DNA of 64,000 nt from Streptomyces sp. A0642 (GTDB taxonomy: Bacteria; Actinomycetota; Actinomycetes; Streptomycetales; Streptomycetaceae): the NCBI RefSeq assembly GCF_004795105.1, contig NZ_SSBL01000005.1:186001-250000 (forward strand). Direction: 5' to 3'. The translations under genes were made by a program, and so were the position numbers. Of the stretch, positions 54,979 through 63,153 are shown one piece after another; the first letter of the stretch is position 1, and each line of letters begins with the position of its first letter. The notes under the pieces are model-generated. The model searched no databases and had not been told where the DNA came from. It worked only from the letters and a program-made list of their open reading frames with translations.

Positions 54979-55857
54979 TCAGCTGCCGCCCTCCGCCCAC
55001 GGCCGGCGGGGCGGTACCGGGGGCGGCGCCATCGGCACGGGCGCCTGGACGGGGCCGGCCGCCGCGATGTCCTCCTCGATCCGGGGGAGGCCGTGCGGGA
55101 AGCCCGCTTCCAGGTCCACCGCGCGCCCGTCGACGGCGGCGTACACCCCTTCCCGGGCGGCCGCGTGCACCGCTTCCCGAAGGGCACGCGGCCCCTCGGT
55201 CCCCACCACGGCCTTCTCCCCGTCGGCGCCGCCGAAGCCTCCGACGAAGTCGGAGACGAACTGCCGGACGAGCGCGGCGCCCCGCCGGTCGCGCCGCATC
55301 ACCCAGCCCACGTAGAGACCGGTGCCGTACGCGAACACCGAGAGGTACGCGACGTGACCACCGTCCCGGAGCGCCATCCGATGCGTCACCCGGGGGTGCT
55401 CGCCGCCGGTGCGGATGCGCCGGAACACCGGCACGACGGGCAGCCGGCGCTCCCGCACGACCCTCGCGATCTCGGCGTACGCCGACTCCGCGTACGCTCC
55501 CCGGCCCTCCAGGACGACCCGCCACTCACCGGCCGGCTCGGAGACCGTCGAGACCAGGAAGACGGCGGCGAAAGCGATCATGGCGATCTGGAGCCCGACC
55601 TGCATGATCCCGAGGCCGCTCCCCCGGTCGCCGGCGAGCGCGACGAGCCCGGTGAAGCCGAAGACGAGGAGCACGCCGGACGCCACGGCGGCGGCCCTCA
55701 GCCACACCTCCAGAAGCACCTTCCAGTGCACCGCGTCATCGAAGGAGCCCTCTCCCTCGTCGTGGAGCGATGCCGCGTGGAGGCAAGCGGCGACCTCGTC
55801 CTCACTCCCGCGCCGGCCCGGCAGCTCCTCGACCTCGTGCCCGCTGTTTCCGCTCAT
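54979..55857 (-). CDS. hypothetical membrane protein
   Basis: The product is 292 residues from ATG 55857 (MSGNSGHEVEELPG). It has two membrane helices (about 52-72, AAAVASGVLLVFGFTGLVAL, and 82-102, MQVGLQIAMIAFAAVFLVSTV), then a soluble domain with GRGAYAESAYAEIARVVRERRLPVVPVFRRI, HVAYLSVFAYGTGLYVGWVM and FVSDFVGGFGG, and a proline-rich tail. The ARVVRERRLPV...RRI segment recalls DUF4231-like or Streptomyces-specific families, but I do not assign a domain. It converges with the preceding gene (29-bp gap) and is tandem to the Rieske-like operon. Confidence 0.7.
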   Translation of the reverse strand: MSGNSGHEVEELPGRRGSEDEVAACLHAASLHDEGEGSFDDAVHWKVLLEVWLRAAAVASGVLLVFGFTGLVALAGDRGSGLGIMQVGLQIAMIAFAAVFLVSTVSEPAGEWRVVLEGRGAYAESAYAEIARVVRERRLPVVPVFRRIRTGGEHPRVTHRMALRDGGHVAYLSVFAYGTGLYVGWVMRRDRRGAALVRQFVSDFVGGFGGADGEKAVVGTEGPRALREAVHAAAREGVYAAVDGRAVDLEAGFPHGLPRIEEDIAAAGPVQAPVPMAPPPVPPRRPWAEGGS

Positions 55858-55926
55858 GAATGCCCCTGGGAATGGAAGGGCGGAGCACCTTCTGTGCCGC
55901 TCCGACCGGAATGTCTCCGGGAGAAG

Positions 55927-55969
55927 CACAACGGCGCCACCGTGTTCAGGTCACGGTGGCGCCGTTGTG
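55927..55969 (-). terminator. stem-loop terminator of the DITWG peptide operon
   Basis: CACAACGGCGCCACCGTG (55927-55944) and its exact inverse (55952-55969) form an 18-bp stem with a 7-nt loop, 41 bp after the Rieske-like gene stop. Confidence 0.85.
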
Positions 55970-56009
55970 TGGGGGAGTGTCTGAGCGACGTGGAACGACG
56001 GGGGATCGC

Positions 56010-56330
56010 TCAGGCACTGCGGGGGGTGGCGGAGATGGTTTCGGGCTCGAACAGCTGGTGGTCACGCTGGGCGAGGTTCACAAAAATCATGTCGTACCGA
56101 ATGGCACACCGCACGGGCTGCGGTGCTCCGCGCGGCTTGCGGAGGCAACGGTAGGCGCGCAGTTCCCCGTCGTCCTCACGGGCGACGACGACCGGGTCGC
56201 CGAACAGAGTGACCATCAACGAATCACCACGGTGGGGGAGTGCCGTGACGAGGTCGATGAAATGCCACCCTGAGCGGTAGGCGGTTGCCATCTCGCGCCG
56301 GAAGGTCCGGTCGTCGGGCGGCGTGGTCAT
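56010..56330 (-). CDS. Rieske-like small protein with both ligand histidines replaced by arginine
   Basis: The product is 106 residues from ATG 56330. It resembles the start of a Rieske dioxygenase domain (YRSGWHFIDLVTALPHRGD, then GDPVVVAREDDGELRAYR, and the closing YDMIFVNL). Normal Rieske clusters use C-x-H and C-x2-H. Here the corresponding positions read Cys62-Leu-Arg64 and Cys75-Ala-Ile-Arg78, only 10 residues apart rather than 15-17. A normal [2Fe-2S] site is therefore not expected. The start is 1 nt after the stop of the DITWG peptide gene, so the two are translationally coupled. It may be a binding partner or maturation factor for the peptide; this is inference. Confidence 0.75.
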   Translation of the reverse strand: MTTPPDDRTFRREMATAYRSGWHFIDLVTALPHRGDSLMVTLFGDPVVVAREDDGELRAYRCLRKPRGAPQPVRCAIRYDMIFVNLAQRDHQLFEPETISATPRSA

Positions 56331-56331
56331 C

Positions 56332-56556
56332 TCAGACGCCCGCTGAAGTCGACGTGAAACCCCACGTGATGTCACCCTTGGCATCACCCGGCGCTACGCT
56401 GCCCCACGTGATGTCACCGACAGGGGCTGCCTCCACATGGCTCGATGCCGTGCGGGGCGCGACCCCCCAGGTAATGTCACTGGCACCCAGTCCGCCGTAG
56501 GCCAGGGCCCCCACAAACGCAGTGGCAAGCACCGAGCGAAGCATTCGCTTATACAT
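56332..56556 (-). CDS. small secreted peptide precursor with three DITWG repeats
   Basis: The product is 74 residues from ATG 56556 (GAGGA 10 nt upstream). Residues 1-24 have a Lys-Arg pair and a hydrophobic stretch (LRSVLATAFVGALAYGGLGA), like a signal peptide. The mature part contains DITWG at 27-31, 48-52 and 62-66, separated by short polar spacers (VAPRTASSHVEAAPVG and SVAPGDAKG), and ends FTSTSAGV. The repeats are also visible in DNA as GACATCACGTGGGG-like blocks. No known precursor family is recognised. It may be a secreted signal, a modified peptide precursor or a wall peptide. Confidence 0.75.
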   Translation of the reverse strand: MYKRMLRSVLATAFVGALAYGGLGASDITWGVAPRTASSHVEAAPVGDITWGSVAPGDAKGDITWGFTSTSAGV

Positions 56557-56645
56557 TTCGGCTTCGTCCTCACTTGATGGGTCATCTCCCCCGCACGTAA
56601 GACGATGTCCCACCCAGGGACCCGAACACCACTGGGTCGATGCAT

Positions 56646-56671
56646 CATGTTCCTGCTGGTTCAAGAACATG
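56646..56671. promoter_or_regulatory. inverted repeat in the divergent peptide/regulator promoter
   Basis: CATGTTC (56646-56652) and GAACATG (56665-56671) flank a 12-bp centre. The site is 13 bp before the start of the plus-strand LuxR-type gene and 90 bp upstream of the peptide gene. It is a candidate operator for one of the two LuxR-type regulators. The region 56557-56683 shows no other clear motif. Confidence 0.5.
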
Positions 56672-56683
56672 GGGGGTGGAGAT

Positions 56684-57667
56684 ATGGCCACAAGTAGACC
56701 GAATACGGGACATCCTCATGGGATCACCGACCTGTGCGAAGCAGGGCAGCGCCTTTACGCCAGTGCGCTGCGATCCGGACGGATACCTCGTTCGGACATC
56801 GCACCCGCACCCTGCCTGATGGACTTCGCCCTGCTGCACCCGGACCCCGACGACCCCGAGTGGCTCCGCCCCGTACCCCCCTCGGCCGCACTCGCGCAGC
56901 GCCTCCATCCCCTCGAGCGGGAGATCCAGGAGCGCCGCCGGCGCTCCCTCGAACTGGCGGAATCCTTCGAACCGTTCATGGACATCAGCGCCCAGGACGC
57001 TCCGACCACGCACGCCATCACCGTGCTGGAAGGCAACGCCAGAATCAATGCCGCCATCGATGTCGCGACGGCCGAGTGCACCAACGAAGTCCTCACCATC
57101 CAGCCCGGTGGCGGCCGCAGCGAACTGATACTCAGCAAAGGCGTCGAACGCGGACAGGCCGTGATCGACCGCGGCGTCAGCATCCGCACGCTCTACCAGC
57201 ACACCGTCCGGCACCATCACGGGACGTACGCCTACGCCGAGCGCCTGGCCGAGGGCAAGGTCGAAATCCGCACCCTCGAAGAACTCGTCGAGCGCATGCT
57301 GGTCTTCGATCACACGGTGGCCTTCATTCCCGCCCAGGAAGACGGGGAAGTGGCACTCGAACTGCGCCACCCGGGCTTGGTCGCCTACCTGACGAGGGTC
57401 TTCGAGCAACTGTGGCAGCGCGCCACCCCGCTTCTCGAAGACGTGCGGTACGACCCCATGCCCAACGGCATCAGCGGTGTTCAACGCTCCATCGCCCAAC
57501 TCCTTGTAGAGGGGCACGTAGACGATTCGATAGCGCGGCGCCTCGGCATGAACGTGCGTACCTGCCGCACCCATATCGCGAAACTGAACACCGCCCTCGG
57601 CAGCAAGAGCCGGACTCAACTCGGCTATCTGATCGCCCGGTCGGGAATTCTCGAACAGGATTCCTGA
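56684..57667 (+). CDS. LuxR-type helix-turn-helix regulator with N-terminal sensor domain (paralogue 1)
   Basis: The product is 327 residues from ATG 56684 (GGTGGAGA upstream). The N-terminal 55 residues (LCEAGQRLYASALRSGRIPRSD, PCLMDFALLHPDPDDPEWLRP) and a central domain (ITVLEGNARINAAIDVATAECTNEVLTIQPGG; later EEFVERMLVFDHTVAFIPA-type strands) look like a TrmB/PLD-like sensor fold. The C-terminus is a LuxR/NarL helix-turn-helix (IAQLLVEGHVDDSIARRLGMNVRTCRTHIAKL). It has no receiver Asp site, so the ligand is probably bound directly. It is divergent from the DITWG peptide gene, and its paralogue follows at 57853. Confidence 0.87.
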   Translation: MATSRPNTGHPHGITDLCEAGQRLYASALRSGRIPRSDIAPAPCLMDFALLHPDPDDPEWLRPVPPSAALAQRLHPLEREIQERRRRSLELAESFEPFMDISAQDAPTTHAITVLEGNARINAAIDVATAECTNEVLTIQPGGGRSELILSKGVERGQAVIDRGVSIRTLYQHTVRHHHGTYAYAERLAEGKVEIRTLEELVERMLVFDHTVAFIPAQEDGEVALELRHPGLVAYLTRVFEQLWQRATPLLEDVRYDPMPNGISGVQRSIAQLLVEGHVDDSIARRLGMNVRTCRTHIAKLNTALGSKSRTQLGYLIARSGILEQDS

Positions 57668-57752
57668 CCGGGCGGCCCCAAAAGACCCCCACCCCCGGGC
57701 CGGGCGGGCGCGGCCGCGCAAGGGGGCGAGCGTGGCCGTGCCCTGAAACAGC

Positions 57753-57775
57753 CGGGGGAGTTCCCGGCTCCCCCG
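57753..57775 (+). terminator. stem-loop after the first LuxR-type gene
   Basis: CGGGGGAG and CTCCCCCG form an 8-bp stem with a 7-nt loop 85 bp after the stop. It probably separates the two regulator genes transcriptionally. Confidence 0.5.
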
Positions 57776-57824
57776 ACAGGCCAACACTCCCCCGGCCGCT
57801 AGGGTTTCCACCACCGTCATCTTG

Positions 57825-57835
57825 TTGCACTGCAA
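57825..57835 (+). promoter_or_regulatory. short palindrome before the second LuxR-type gene
   Basis: TTGCA-C-TGCAA lies 17 bp before ATG 57853, within CTTGTTGCACTGCAAGG. Its position fits an operator overlapping the promoter start region. Evidence is limited to symmetry. Confidence 0.35.
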
Positions 57836-57852
57836 GGAATGAGGGGGTCCAG

Positions 57853-58899
57853 ATGGGGACGGACACGGGCATACCAGGCCACCCGCACCACCACTCCGAG
57901 CTGTGCGAGACGGCGATCCAGCTCTACGCCGATTCCCTGCGCCGCGGGCGGCTCCCCCGAGCCGAGGTCGTACCGGCCCCCTGCCTCATCGAGACGGCGC
58001 TGCTCCACCCGGACCCACACGATCCGGCGATGCTGTGCCCTGCCACGCCTTCGGTCGCGCTCACCCATCTTCTGCAGCCCCTCACCCGCAGCGTCTTCGA
58101 ACAGGTACGCCGCAGCGCGGCACTGGTCGACTCCCTGGCACCACTGGCGGCCATCGCGAGCGAGGACCCCAACCACTCCATCACCGTGCTCGAAGGCAAG
58201 AGGCTCATCGACTCCGCCCTCCAGGAAGCGGCCGCCGACGCCGATACAGAAGTCCTGACTGCTCAGCCGGGCGGCCACCGGGCGCCCGCGCAGATCGAGC
58301 AGGGGCTGGCCAACGGCCTGGCAGCCGTGAGCAGAGGGGCCCGGCTCCGCCACATCTACCAGCACCCGGCGCGGTACAGCGCCCCCGTCAAGGCCTACCT
58401 GGAGCAGATGCCGCCGGGCCAGGTGGAGGTGCGGACGATGGAACTGACCATCGACCGGCTCATCATCTTCGACCACGCGGTGGCGTTCATCCCCGCGACA
58501 GCCGACCGCGCAGTGGCTCTCCAGATCCGCCACCCGGCTCTGGTCCGCTACCTGGTGCAGGTGTACGAGGTGCTGTGGGCCCAGGCCACCCCCATCACCG
58601 AACACCTGCAGACGGCAGCCCCGGGCGTACCCGTCACCGCCGTGCAGCTCAGCATCGCCCGCCTCCTGGTCGAGGGCCACCACGACGAGGCCGTGGCGCG
58701 CAAACTGGGCTTCAGCGTCCGCACCTGCCGCACCCACATCGCCCGGCTCATGCAGACCCTCGAGGCCACCAGCCGCACCCACCTCGGCGCCCTGCTCGTC
58801 CGGTCGGGCATCGCCGAGCCGGCGCCACCGCGCGCGGCGGCGCTTCCCGTACCGCCCCGCACGACGAAGGAGCCCGCCACCCCCGATGTCCCGGGGTGA
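57853..58899 (+). CDS. LuxR-type helix-turn-helix regulator with N-terminal sensor domain (paralogue 2)
   Basis: The product is 348 residues from ATG 57853 (GAGGGGG 5 nt upstream). It has the same plan as paralogue 1: ELCETAIQLYADSLRRGRLPRAE, PCLIETALLHPDPHDPAMLCP, ITVLEGKRLIDSALQEAAADADTEVLTAQPGG, VEVRTMELTIDRLIIFDHAVAFIPA, and the helix-turn-helix ARLLVEGHHDEAVARKLGFSVRTCRTHIARL. A Pro/Thr-rich tail of about 30 residues is extra. Identity to paralogue 1 is moderate by eye, so the duplication is old. It converges with hspR. Confidence 0.87.
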   Translation: MGTDTGIPGHPHHHSELCETAIQLYADSLRRGRLPRAEVVPAPCLIETALLHPDPHDPAMLCPATPSVALTHLLQPLTRSVFEQVRRSAALVDSLAPLAAIASEDPNHSITVLEGKRLIDSALQEAAADADTEVLTAQPGGHRAPAQIEQGLANGLAAVSRGARLRHIYQHPARYSAPVKAYLEQMPPGQVEVRTMELTIDRLIIFDHAVAFIPATADRAVALQIRHPALVRYLVQVYEVLWAQATPITEHLQTAAPGVPVTAVQLSIARLLVEGHHDEAVARKLGFSVRTCRTHIARLMQTLEATSRTHLGALLVRSGIAEPAPPRAAALPVPPRTTKEPATPDVPG

Positions 58900-58907
58900 C
58901 GGGCTCC
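58869..58907. terminator. stem-loop between LuxR-type gene 2 and hspR
   Basis: GGAGCCCG (58869-58876) pairs with CGGGCTCC (58900-58907), with further pairing of CACCCC to GGGGTG inside. It overlaps the end of the plus-strand gene and precedes the convergent hspR end. Confidence 0.65.
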
Positions 58908-58932
58908 TCGTGCGTACGGGACAGGGCCCCGT

Positions 58933-59379
58933 TCAGTCCTTCGGCCGCTTCGGGCGCCAGACCACCAACGCGCTCGTCTGCTGCACATCCTGATACGGCA
59001 CCAGGTCGCGCCGGTACGACGCGTGCACCTGCGCCTCGCGCTGCTGCATGGCCACCGCCGCCCCGTCCACGGCCGCCGACAGTTCGGCGACGCGCTGCTG
59101 GAGGGCGGCCACCTGGTTTTCCAGTTCGATGATGCGCTTGATGCCGGCCAGGTTGATGCCCTCGTCCTGCGACAGCTGCTGCACGGTGCGCAGCAGCTCG
59201 ATGTCGCGGGCCGAGTAGCGCCGTCCGCGTCCGGCCGTACGGTCGGGTGAGACCAGGCCGAGGCGGTCGTACTGGCGCAGCGTCTGCGGATGCAGGCCCG
59301 AGAGCTGGGCCGCGATCGAGATCACGTACACCGGTGATTCATCGGTGAGTTCGTACGGATTGCGTCGTCGGCCGTCCAC
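58933..59379 (-). CDS. hspR: heat-shock repressor HspR (MerR family)
   Basis: The product is 148 residues. The MerR-type winged helix-turn-helix at the N-terminus has VYVISIAAQLSGLHPQTLRQYDRLGLVSPDR and GRGRRYSARDIELLRTVQQLSQDEGINLAGIKRI. A coiled coil follows (LENQVAALQQRVAELSAAVDGAAVAMQQRE). HspR binds HAIR operators and represses the dnaK operon, clpB and itself, with DnaK as co-repressor. It starts at GTG 59379, one base after the dnaJ stop, as the last gene of its own regulated operon. Confidence 0.96.
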   Translation of the reverse strand: MDGRRRNPYELTDESPVYVISIAAQLSGLHPQTLRQYDRLGLVSPDRTAGRGRRYSARDIELLRTVQQLSQDEGINLAGIKRIIELENQVAALQQRVAELSAAVDGAAVAMQQREAQVHASYRRDLVPYQDVQQTSALVVWRPKRPKD

Positions 59380-59380
59380 C

Positions 59381-60565
59381 TCAAGCTCCCTTCGCTGCCT
59401 GGAACAGCTCCGCCCGCGGGTCGTCGTCCGCGGTCGCCTTGCGGTAGGTCTCCAGGGCGTCCCGGGCCTCGGGGCCCAGGTCGGTGGGGACCGCCACCTC
59501 GACGGTGACCAGCAGGTCGCCGCGGGTGCCGTCCTTGCGGACGGCGCCCTTGCCCCTGGCCCGCATGGTGCGCCCGTTGGGCGTGCCGGCCGGAAGCTTG
59601 AGGGTGACCGGCGGTCCGCCGAGCGTGGGGACCTTCACCTCGCCGCCGAGTGCCGCCTCCGTGAAGGTGACGGGCACGGTGATCGTGAGGTTGTCGCCCT
59701 TGCGGCCGAAGACCGGGTGGGCGTCGACGTGGACGACGACGTAGAGGTCGCCGGCCGGTCCGCCGCGCTCGCCCGGGGTGCCCTTGCCGCGCAGCCGGAT
59801 CCGCTGGCCGTCGAGGACGCCCGCCGGAATCCTGACCTGCATGGTGCGCGACGACTTCGCCCGGCCGCTGCCCTTGCAGACGTCGCAGGGGTCCTGGGCG
59901 ATGAGGCCCCGGCCCTTGCAGTCCACGCAGGGATCGGTGAGCGAGAACCCGCCGCCGCTGCCGCGCGAGACCTGGCCGGTGCCGACGCAGGTCGGGCAGA
60001 CCCTCGGGGTGCCGTTCTTGTCGCCGGTGCCGGAACACGCCTTACAGGGCGCCTGGCTGGACATCCGCAGCGGGACCGTGGCCCCGTCGACGGCCTCGGT
60101 GAAGCTGAGCGTCACCTCGGACTCGATGTCCTGGCCGCGGCGCGGCTGCACCCGTGTGCCGGTGGAGCCGCCCCGGTTGAAGAGTCCGCCGAAGACATCG
60201 CCCAGGCCGCCGCCGCCGAAACCGCCGGCGCCCTGCTGGCCCCCGCCCGGGGCGCCTCCGAAGAGGTCCCCCAGGTCGAAGTTGAAGTTGCCCTGGGCCC
60301 CGCCGGGTCCGGCGCGGAAACCGCCGTTGCCGAAGAGGGCGCGTGCCTCGTCGTACTCCTTGCGCTTCTTGGTGTCACCGAGGACGTCGTTCGCCTCGGA
60401 GATCTCCTTGAAGCGCTCCTCCGCCTTGTCGTCGCCCTTGTTGGCGTCCGGGTGGAACTCGCGGGCGAGCTTCCGGTACGCCTTCTTGATCTCGGCGTCG
60501 GTGGCGTCCTTGGGGACGCCGAGAACCTTGTAGTAGTCCTTCTCGACGAAGTCCTTCGTACTCAT
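59381..60565 (-). CDS. dnaJ: molecular chaperone DnaJ
   Basis: The product is 394 residues. The J-domain has the HPD tripeptide in REFHPDANKG. A Gly/Phe-rich stretch (about 80-140) is followed by four zinc-binding CxxCxGxG repeats (CKACSGTG, CPTCVGTG, CVDCKGRG, CDVCKGSG) and two C-terminal substrate-binding barrels. It stimulates DnaK ATPase and delivers clients. The start is ATG 60565 and the stop abuts hspR. An 84-bp gap separates it from grpE. Confidence 0.98.
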   Translation of the reverse strand: MSTKDFVEKDYYKVLGVPKDATDAEIKKAYRKLAREFHPDANKGDDKAEERFKEISEANDVLGDTKKRKEYDEARALFGNGGFRAGPGGAQGNFNFDLGDLFGGAPGGGQQGAGGFGGGGLGDVFGGLFNRGGSTGTRVQPRRGQDIESEVTLSFTEAVDGATVPLRMSSQAPCKACSGTGDKNGTPRVCPTCVGTGQVSRGSGGGFSLTDPCVDCKGRGLIAQDPCDVCKGSGRAKSSRTMQVRIPAGVLDGQRIRLRGKGTPGERGGPAGDLYVVVHVDAHPVFGRKGDNLTITVPVTFTEAALGGEVKVPTLGGPPVTLKLPAGTPNGRTMRARGKGAVRKDGTRGDLLVTVEVAVPTDLGPEARDALETYRKATADDDPRAELFQAAKGA

Positions 60566-60649
60566 CGACGTCCCTCCTTCCGGACGCCCGGCCGGGTGGC
60601 CGGGTGGAGTGCTGCCAGGCGGTGTGCTGCCAGAGGGTCGGACAGGATG

Positions 60650-61303
60650 TCAGACCTCCTCGCCGCCACCGCTCTCCTCGTCGTCTGCCTTCTCTTCCTT
60701 CGCGGCCGCGGGGGTCGCCCCCGGCTGGGGTTCGGCCACCGCCACCCGCGCGGGGCGGATGGTGCGCTCGCCGATCCGGTACCCGGGCTGCAGGATCGCC
60801 ACGCAGGTCGTCTCGGTGACGTCCGGTGCGTAGCTGTGCATCAGGGCTTCGTGGATCGTCGGGTCGAAGGGCTCGCCCTCCTTGCCGAACTGCTGCAGTC
60901 CGAGCTTGGCGACGACCGTCTCCAGAGATTCGGCCACCGACTTGAACCCGCCCACGAGCTCACCGTGCTCACGGGCCCGGCCGACGTCGTCGAGCACGGG
61001 CAGGAGCTCGGACAGGAGACCCGCGACTGCGATCTCCTTGACCGTGACCCGGTCCCGCTCCACGCGGCGGCGGTAGTTCTGGTACTCGGCCTGGAGCCGC
61101 TGGAGGTCGCCCGTGCGCTCGGAGAGCGCGGTGCGGACCTGGTCCAGCTGTGCGGTCAGTGCCGTCGTGCGGTTCGCGTCGTCCCCGGCCGGGGCCGCCG
61201 CCTCCTCCGAAGAGGGGGTGGCGGCCTCCGGCTCGGCGTCGTCAGGGGTGGCGCCGGAGGGGACGTCGGGCTTCTCCTCGAAGCCCGGAGTCTCCTCGGT
61301 CAC
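60650..61303 (-). CDS. grpE: nucleotide exchange factor GrpE
   Basis: The product is 217 residues. The N-terminal 80 residues are acidic and Ala-rich. The coiled-coil dimer helix covers [34 protein letters not shown], and the beta-wing follows ([49 protein letters not shown]). GrpE releases ADP from DnaK. The start is GTG 61303, which overlaps the dnaK stop (GTGA, 61300-61303). Confidence 0.97.
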   Translation of the reverse strand: MTEETPGFEEKPDVPSGATPDDAEPEAATPSSEEAAAPAGDDANRTTALTAQLDQVRTALSERTGDLQRLQAEYQNYRRRVERDRVTVKEIAVAGLLSELLPVLDDVGRAREHGELVGGFKSVAESLETVVAKLGLQQFGKEGEPFDPTIHEALMHSYAPDVTETTCVAILQPGYRIGERTIRPARVAVAEPQPGATPAAAKEEKADDEESGGGEEV

Positions 61304-63153
61304 GCCGCACCGCCCTTGGAGTCCTTCTCGTCGTCGACGATCTCGGCGTCGACGACATCGTCGTCGGCCTTGGCCTGCTCGGCGCCCGGCTGCGCGTCGC
61401 CCTGCGGGCCGCCCTCGGCCTGGGCGTTGGCGTACATCGCCTGGCCCAGCTTCTGGGAGACGGCCGCGACCTTCTCGGTGGCGGTGCGGATCTCGGCGGT
61501 GTCCTCGCCCTTGAGCTTCTCCTTCAGCTCGGTGAGCGCGGTCTCCACCTCCGTCTTCACGTCGCCGGGGACCTTGTCCTCGTTGTCCTTGAGGAACTTC
61601 TCCGTCTGGTAGACGAGCTGCTCGCCCTGGTTGCGGGACTCGGCGGCCTCGCGACGGCGGTGGTCCTCGTCCGCGTACTGCTCGGCCTCTTCGCGCATCC
61701 GGTTGACCTCGTCCTTCGGCAGCGAGGAGCCACCGGTGACGGTCATCTTCTGCTCCTTGCCGGTGCCGAGGTCCTTGGCGGCGACGTGCATGATGCCGTT
61801 GGCGTCGATGTCGAACGCGACCTCGATCTGCGGCACACCGCGCGGGGCCGGCGGCAGACCGGTCAGCTCGAACATCCCGAGCTTCTTGTTGTACGCCGCG
61901 ATCTCGCGCTCGCCCTGGTAGACCTGGATCTGCACGGACGGCTGGTTGTCCTCGGCCGTCGTGAAGATCTCGGAACGCTTGGTCGGGATCGTGGTGTTGC
62001 GCTCGATGAGCTTGGTCATGATCCCTCCCTTGGTCTCGATGCCGAGGGACAGCGGGGTGACGTCGAGGAGCAGGACGTCCTTGACCTCGCCCTTGAGGAC
62101 ACCGGCCTGGAGCGAGGCGCCGATGGCGACGACCTCGTCCGGGTTCACGCCCTTGTTGGCTTCCTGGCCGCCCGTGAGCTCCTTGACGAGCTCGGCTACG
62201 GCCGGCATGCGGGTCGAGCCACCGACGAGAACGACGTGGTCGATCTCGGAGAGCTGGATGCCCGCGTCCTTGATGACGTTCTGGAACGGGCTCTTGCAGC
62301 GGTCCAGGAGGTCGGCGGTGAGCTGCTGGAACTGCGAGCGCGTGAGCTTCTCGTCCAGGTGCAGCGGGCCCTCGGCCGACGCCGTGATGTAGGGCAGGTT
62401 GATCGAGGTCTCCGTCGAGGACGACAGCTCGATCTTCGCCTTCTCCGCGGCTTCGCGCAGACGCTGGAGAGCCATCTTGTCCTTGGACAGGTCCACGCCG
62501 TGCCCGTTGGCGAACTGCTTCACCAGGTAGTCGACGACGCGCTGGTCCCAGTCGTCGCCACCGAGGTGGTTGTCGCCGTTCGTGGCCTTCACCTCGACGA
62601 CGCCGTCGCCGATCTCCAGGAGGGACACGTCGAAGGTGCCGCCACCGAGGTCGAAGACGAGGATCGTCTGGTCGTCCTTGTCGAGCCCGTACGCCAGCGC
62701 GGCGGCCGTCGGCTCGTTGACGATACGCAGGACGTTCAGGCCCGCGATCTCGCCGGCCTCCTTCGTCGCCTGACGCTCGGAGTCGTTGAAGTACGCCGGG
62801 ACGGTGATGACCGCGTCGGCCACCTTCTCGCCCAGGTAGGACTCGGCGTCACGCTTGAGCTTCTGCAGGATGAAGGCGCTCATCTGCTGCGGGTTGAAGC
62901 TCTTGCCGTCGATCTCGATCTTCCAGTCAGTGCCCATGTGGCGCTTGACCGAACGGATCGTCCTGTCGACGTTCGTCACTGCCTGGCGCTTGGCGACCTC
63001 GCCTACCAGAACCTCGCCGTTCTTCGCGAAGGCGACGACGGACGGCGTGGTCCTGGCGCCTTCGGCGTTGGTGATGACGGTGGGCTCGCCGCCTTCGAGA
63101 ACGCTGACGACGGAGTTAGTCGTGCCCAGGTCGATGCCGACCGCACGTGCCAT
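61300..63153 (-). CDS. dnaK: molecular chaperone DnaK (Hsp70)
   Basis: The product is 617 residues. The ATPase domain has [19 protein letters not shown] at the start and [20 protein letters not shown] and [17 protein letters not shown] further on. The substrate domain and lid follow (about 370-600). The C-terminal tail is Asp/Glu-rich and ends DSKGGAA. It folds and rescues proteins and acts as co-repressor for HspR. ATG 63153 has GGAGGAAT upstream. It is first gene of dnaK-grpE-dnaJ-hspR, controlled by two HAIR operators. Confidence 0.98.
   Translation of the reverse strand: MARAVGIDLGTTNSVVSVLEGGEPTVITNAEGARTTPSVVAFAKNGEVLVGEVAKRQAVTNVDRTIRSVKRHMGTDWKIEIDGKSFNPQQMSAFILQKLKRDAESYLGEKVADAVITVPAYFNDSERQATKEAGEIAGLNVLRIVNEPTAAALAYGLDKDDQTILVFDLGGGTFDVSLLEIGDGVVEVKATNGDNHLGGDDWDQRVVDYLVKQFANGHGVDLSKDKMALQRLREAAEKAKIELSSSTETSINLPYITASAEGPLHLDEKLTRSQFQQLTADLLDRCKSPFQNVIKDAGIQLSEIDHVVLVGGSTRMPAVAELVKELTGGQEANKGVNPDEVVAIGASLQAGVLKGEVKDVLLLDVTPLSLGIETKGGIMTKLIERNTTIPTKRSEIFTTAEDNQPSVQIQVYQGEREIAAYNKKLGMFELTGLPPAPRGVPQIEVAFDIDANGIMHVAAKDLGTGKEQKMTVTGGSSLPKDEVNRMREEAEQYADEDHRRREAAESRNQGEQLVYQTEKFLKDNEDKVPGDVKTEVETALTELKEKLKGEDTAEIRTATEKVAAVSQKLGQAMYANAQAEGGPQGDAQPGAEQAKADDDVVDAEIVDDEKDSKGGAA

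Noticed and set aside
56332..56691. A longer start (56691) for the DITWG peptide gene
   Set aside because: It would add 45 residues that overlap the divergent regulator's promoter and hide the signal-like segment; ATG 56556 gives a coherent signal peptide.
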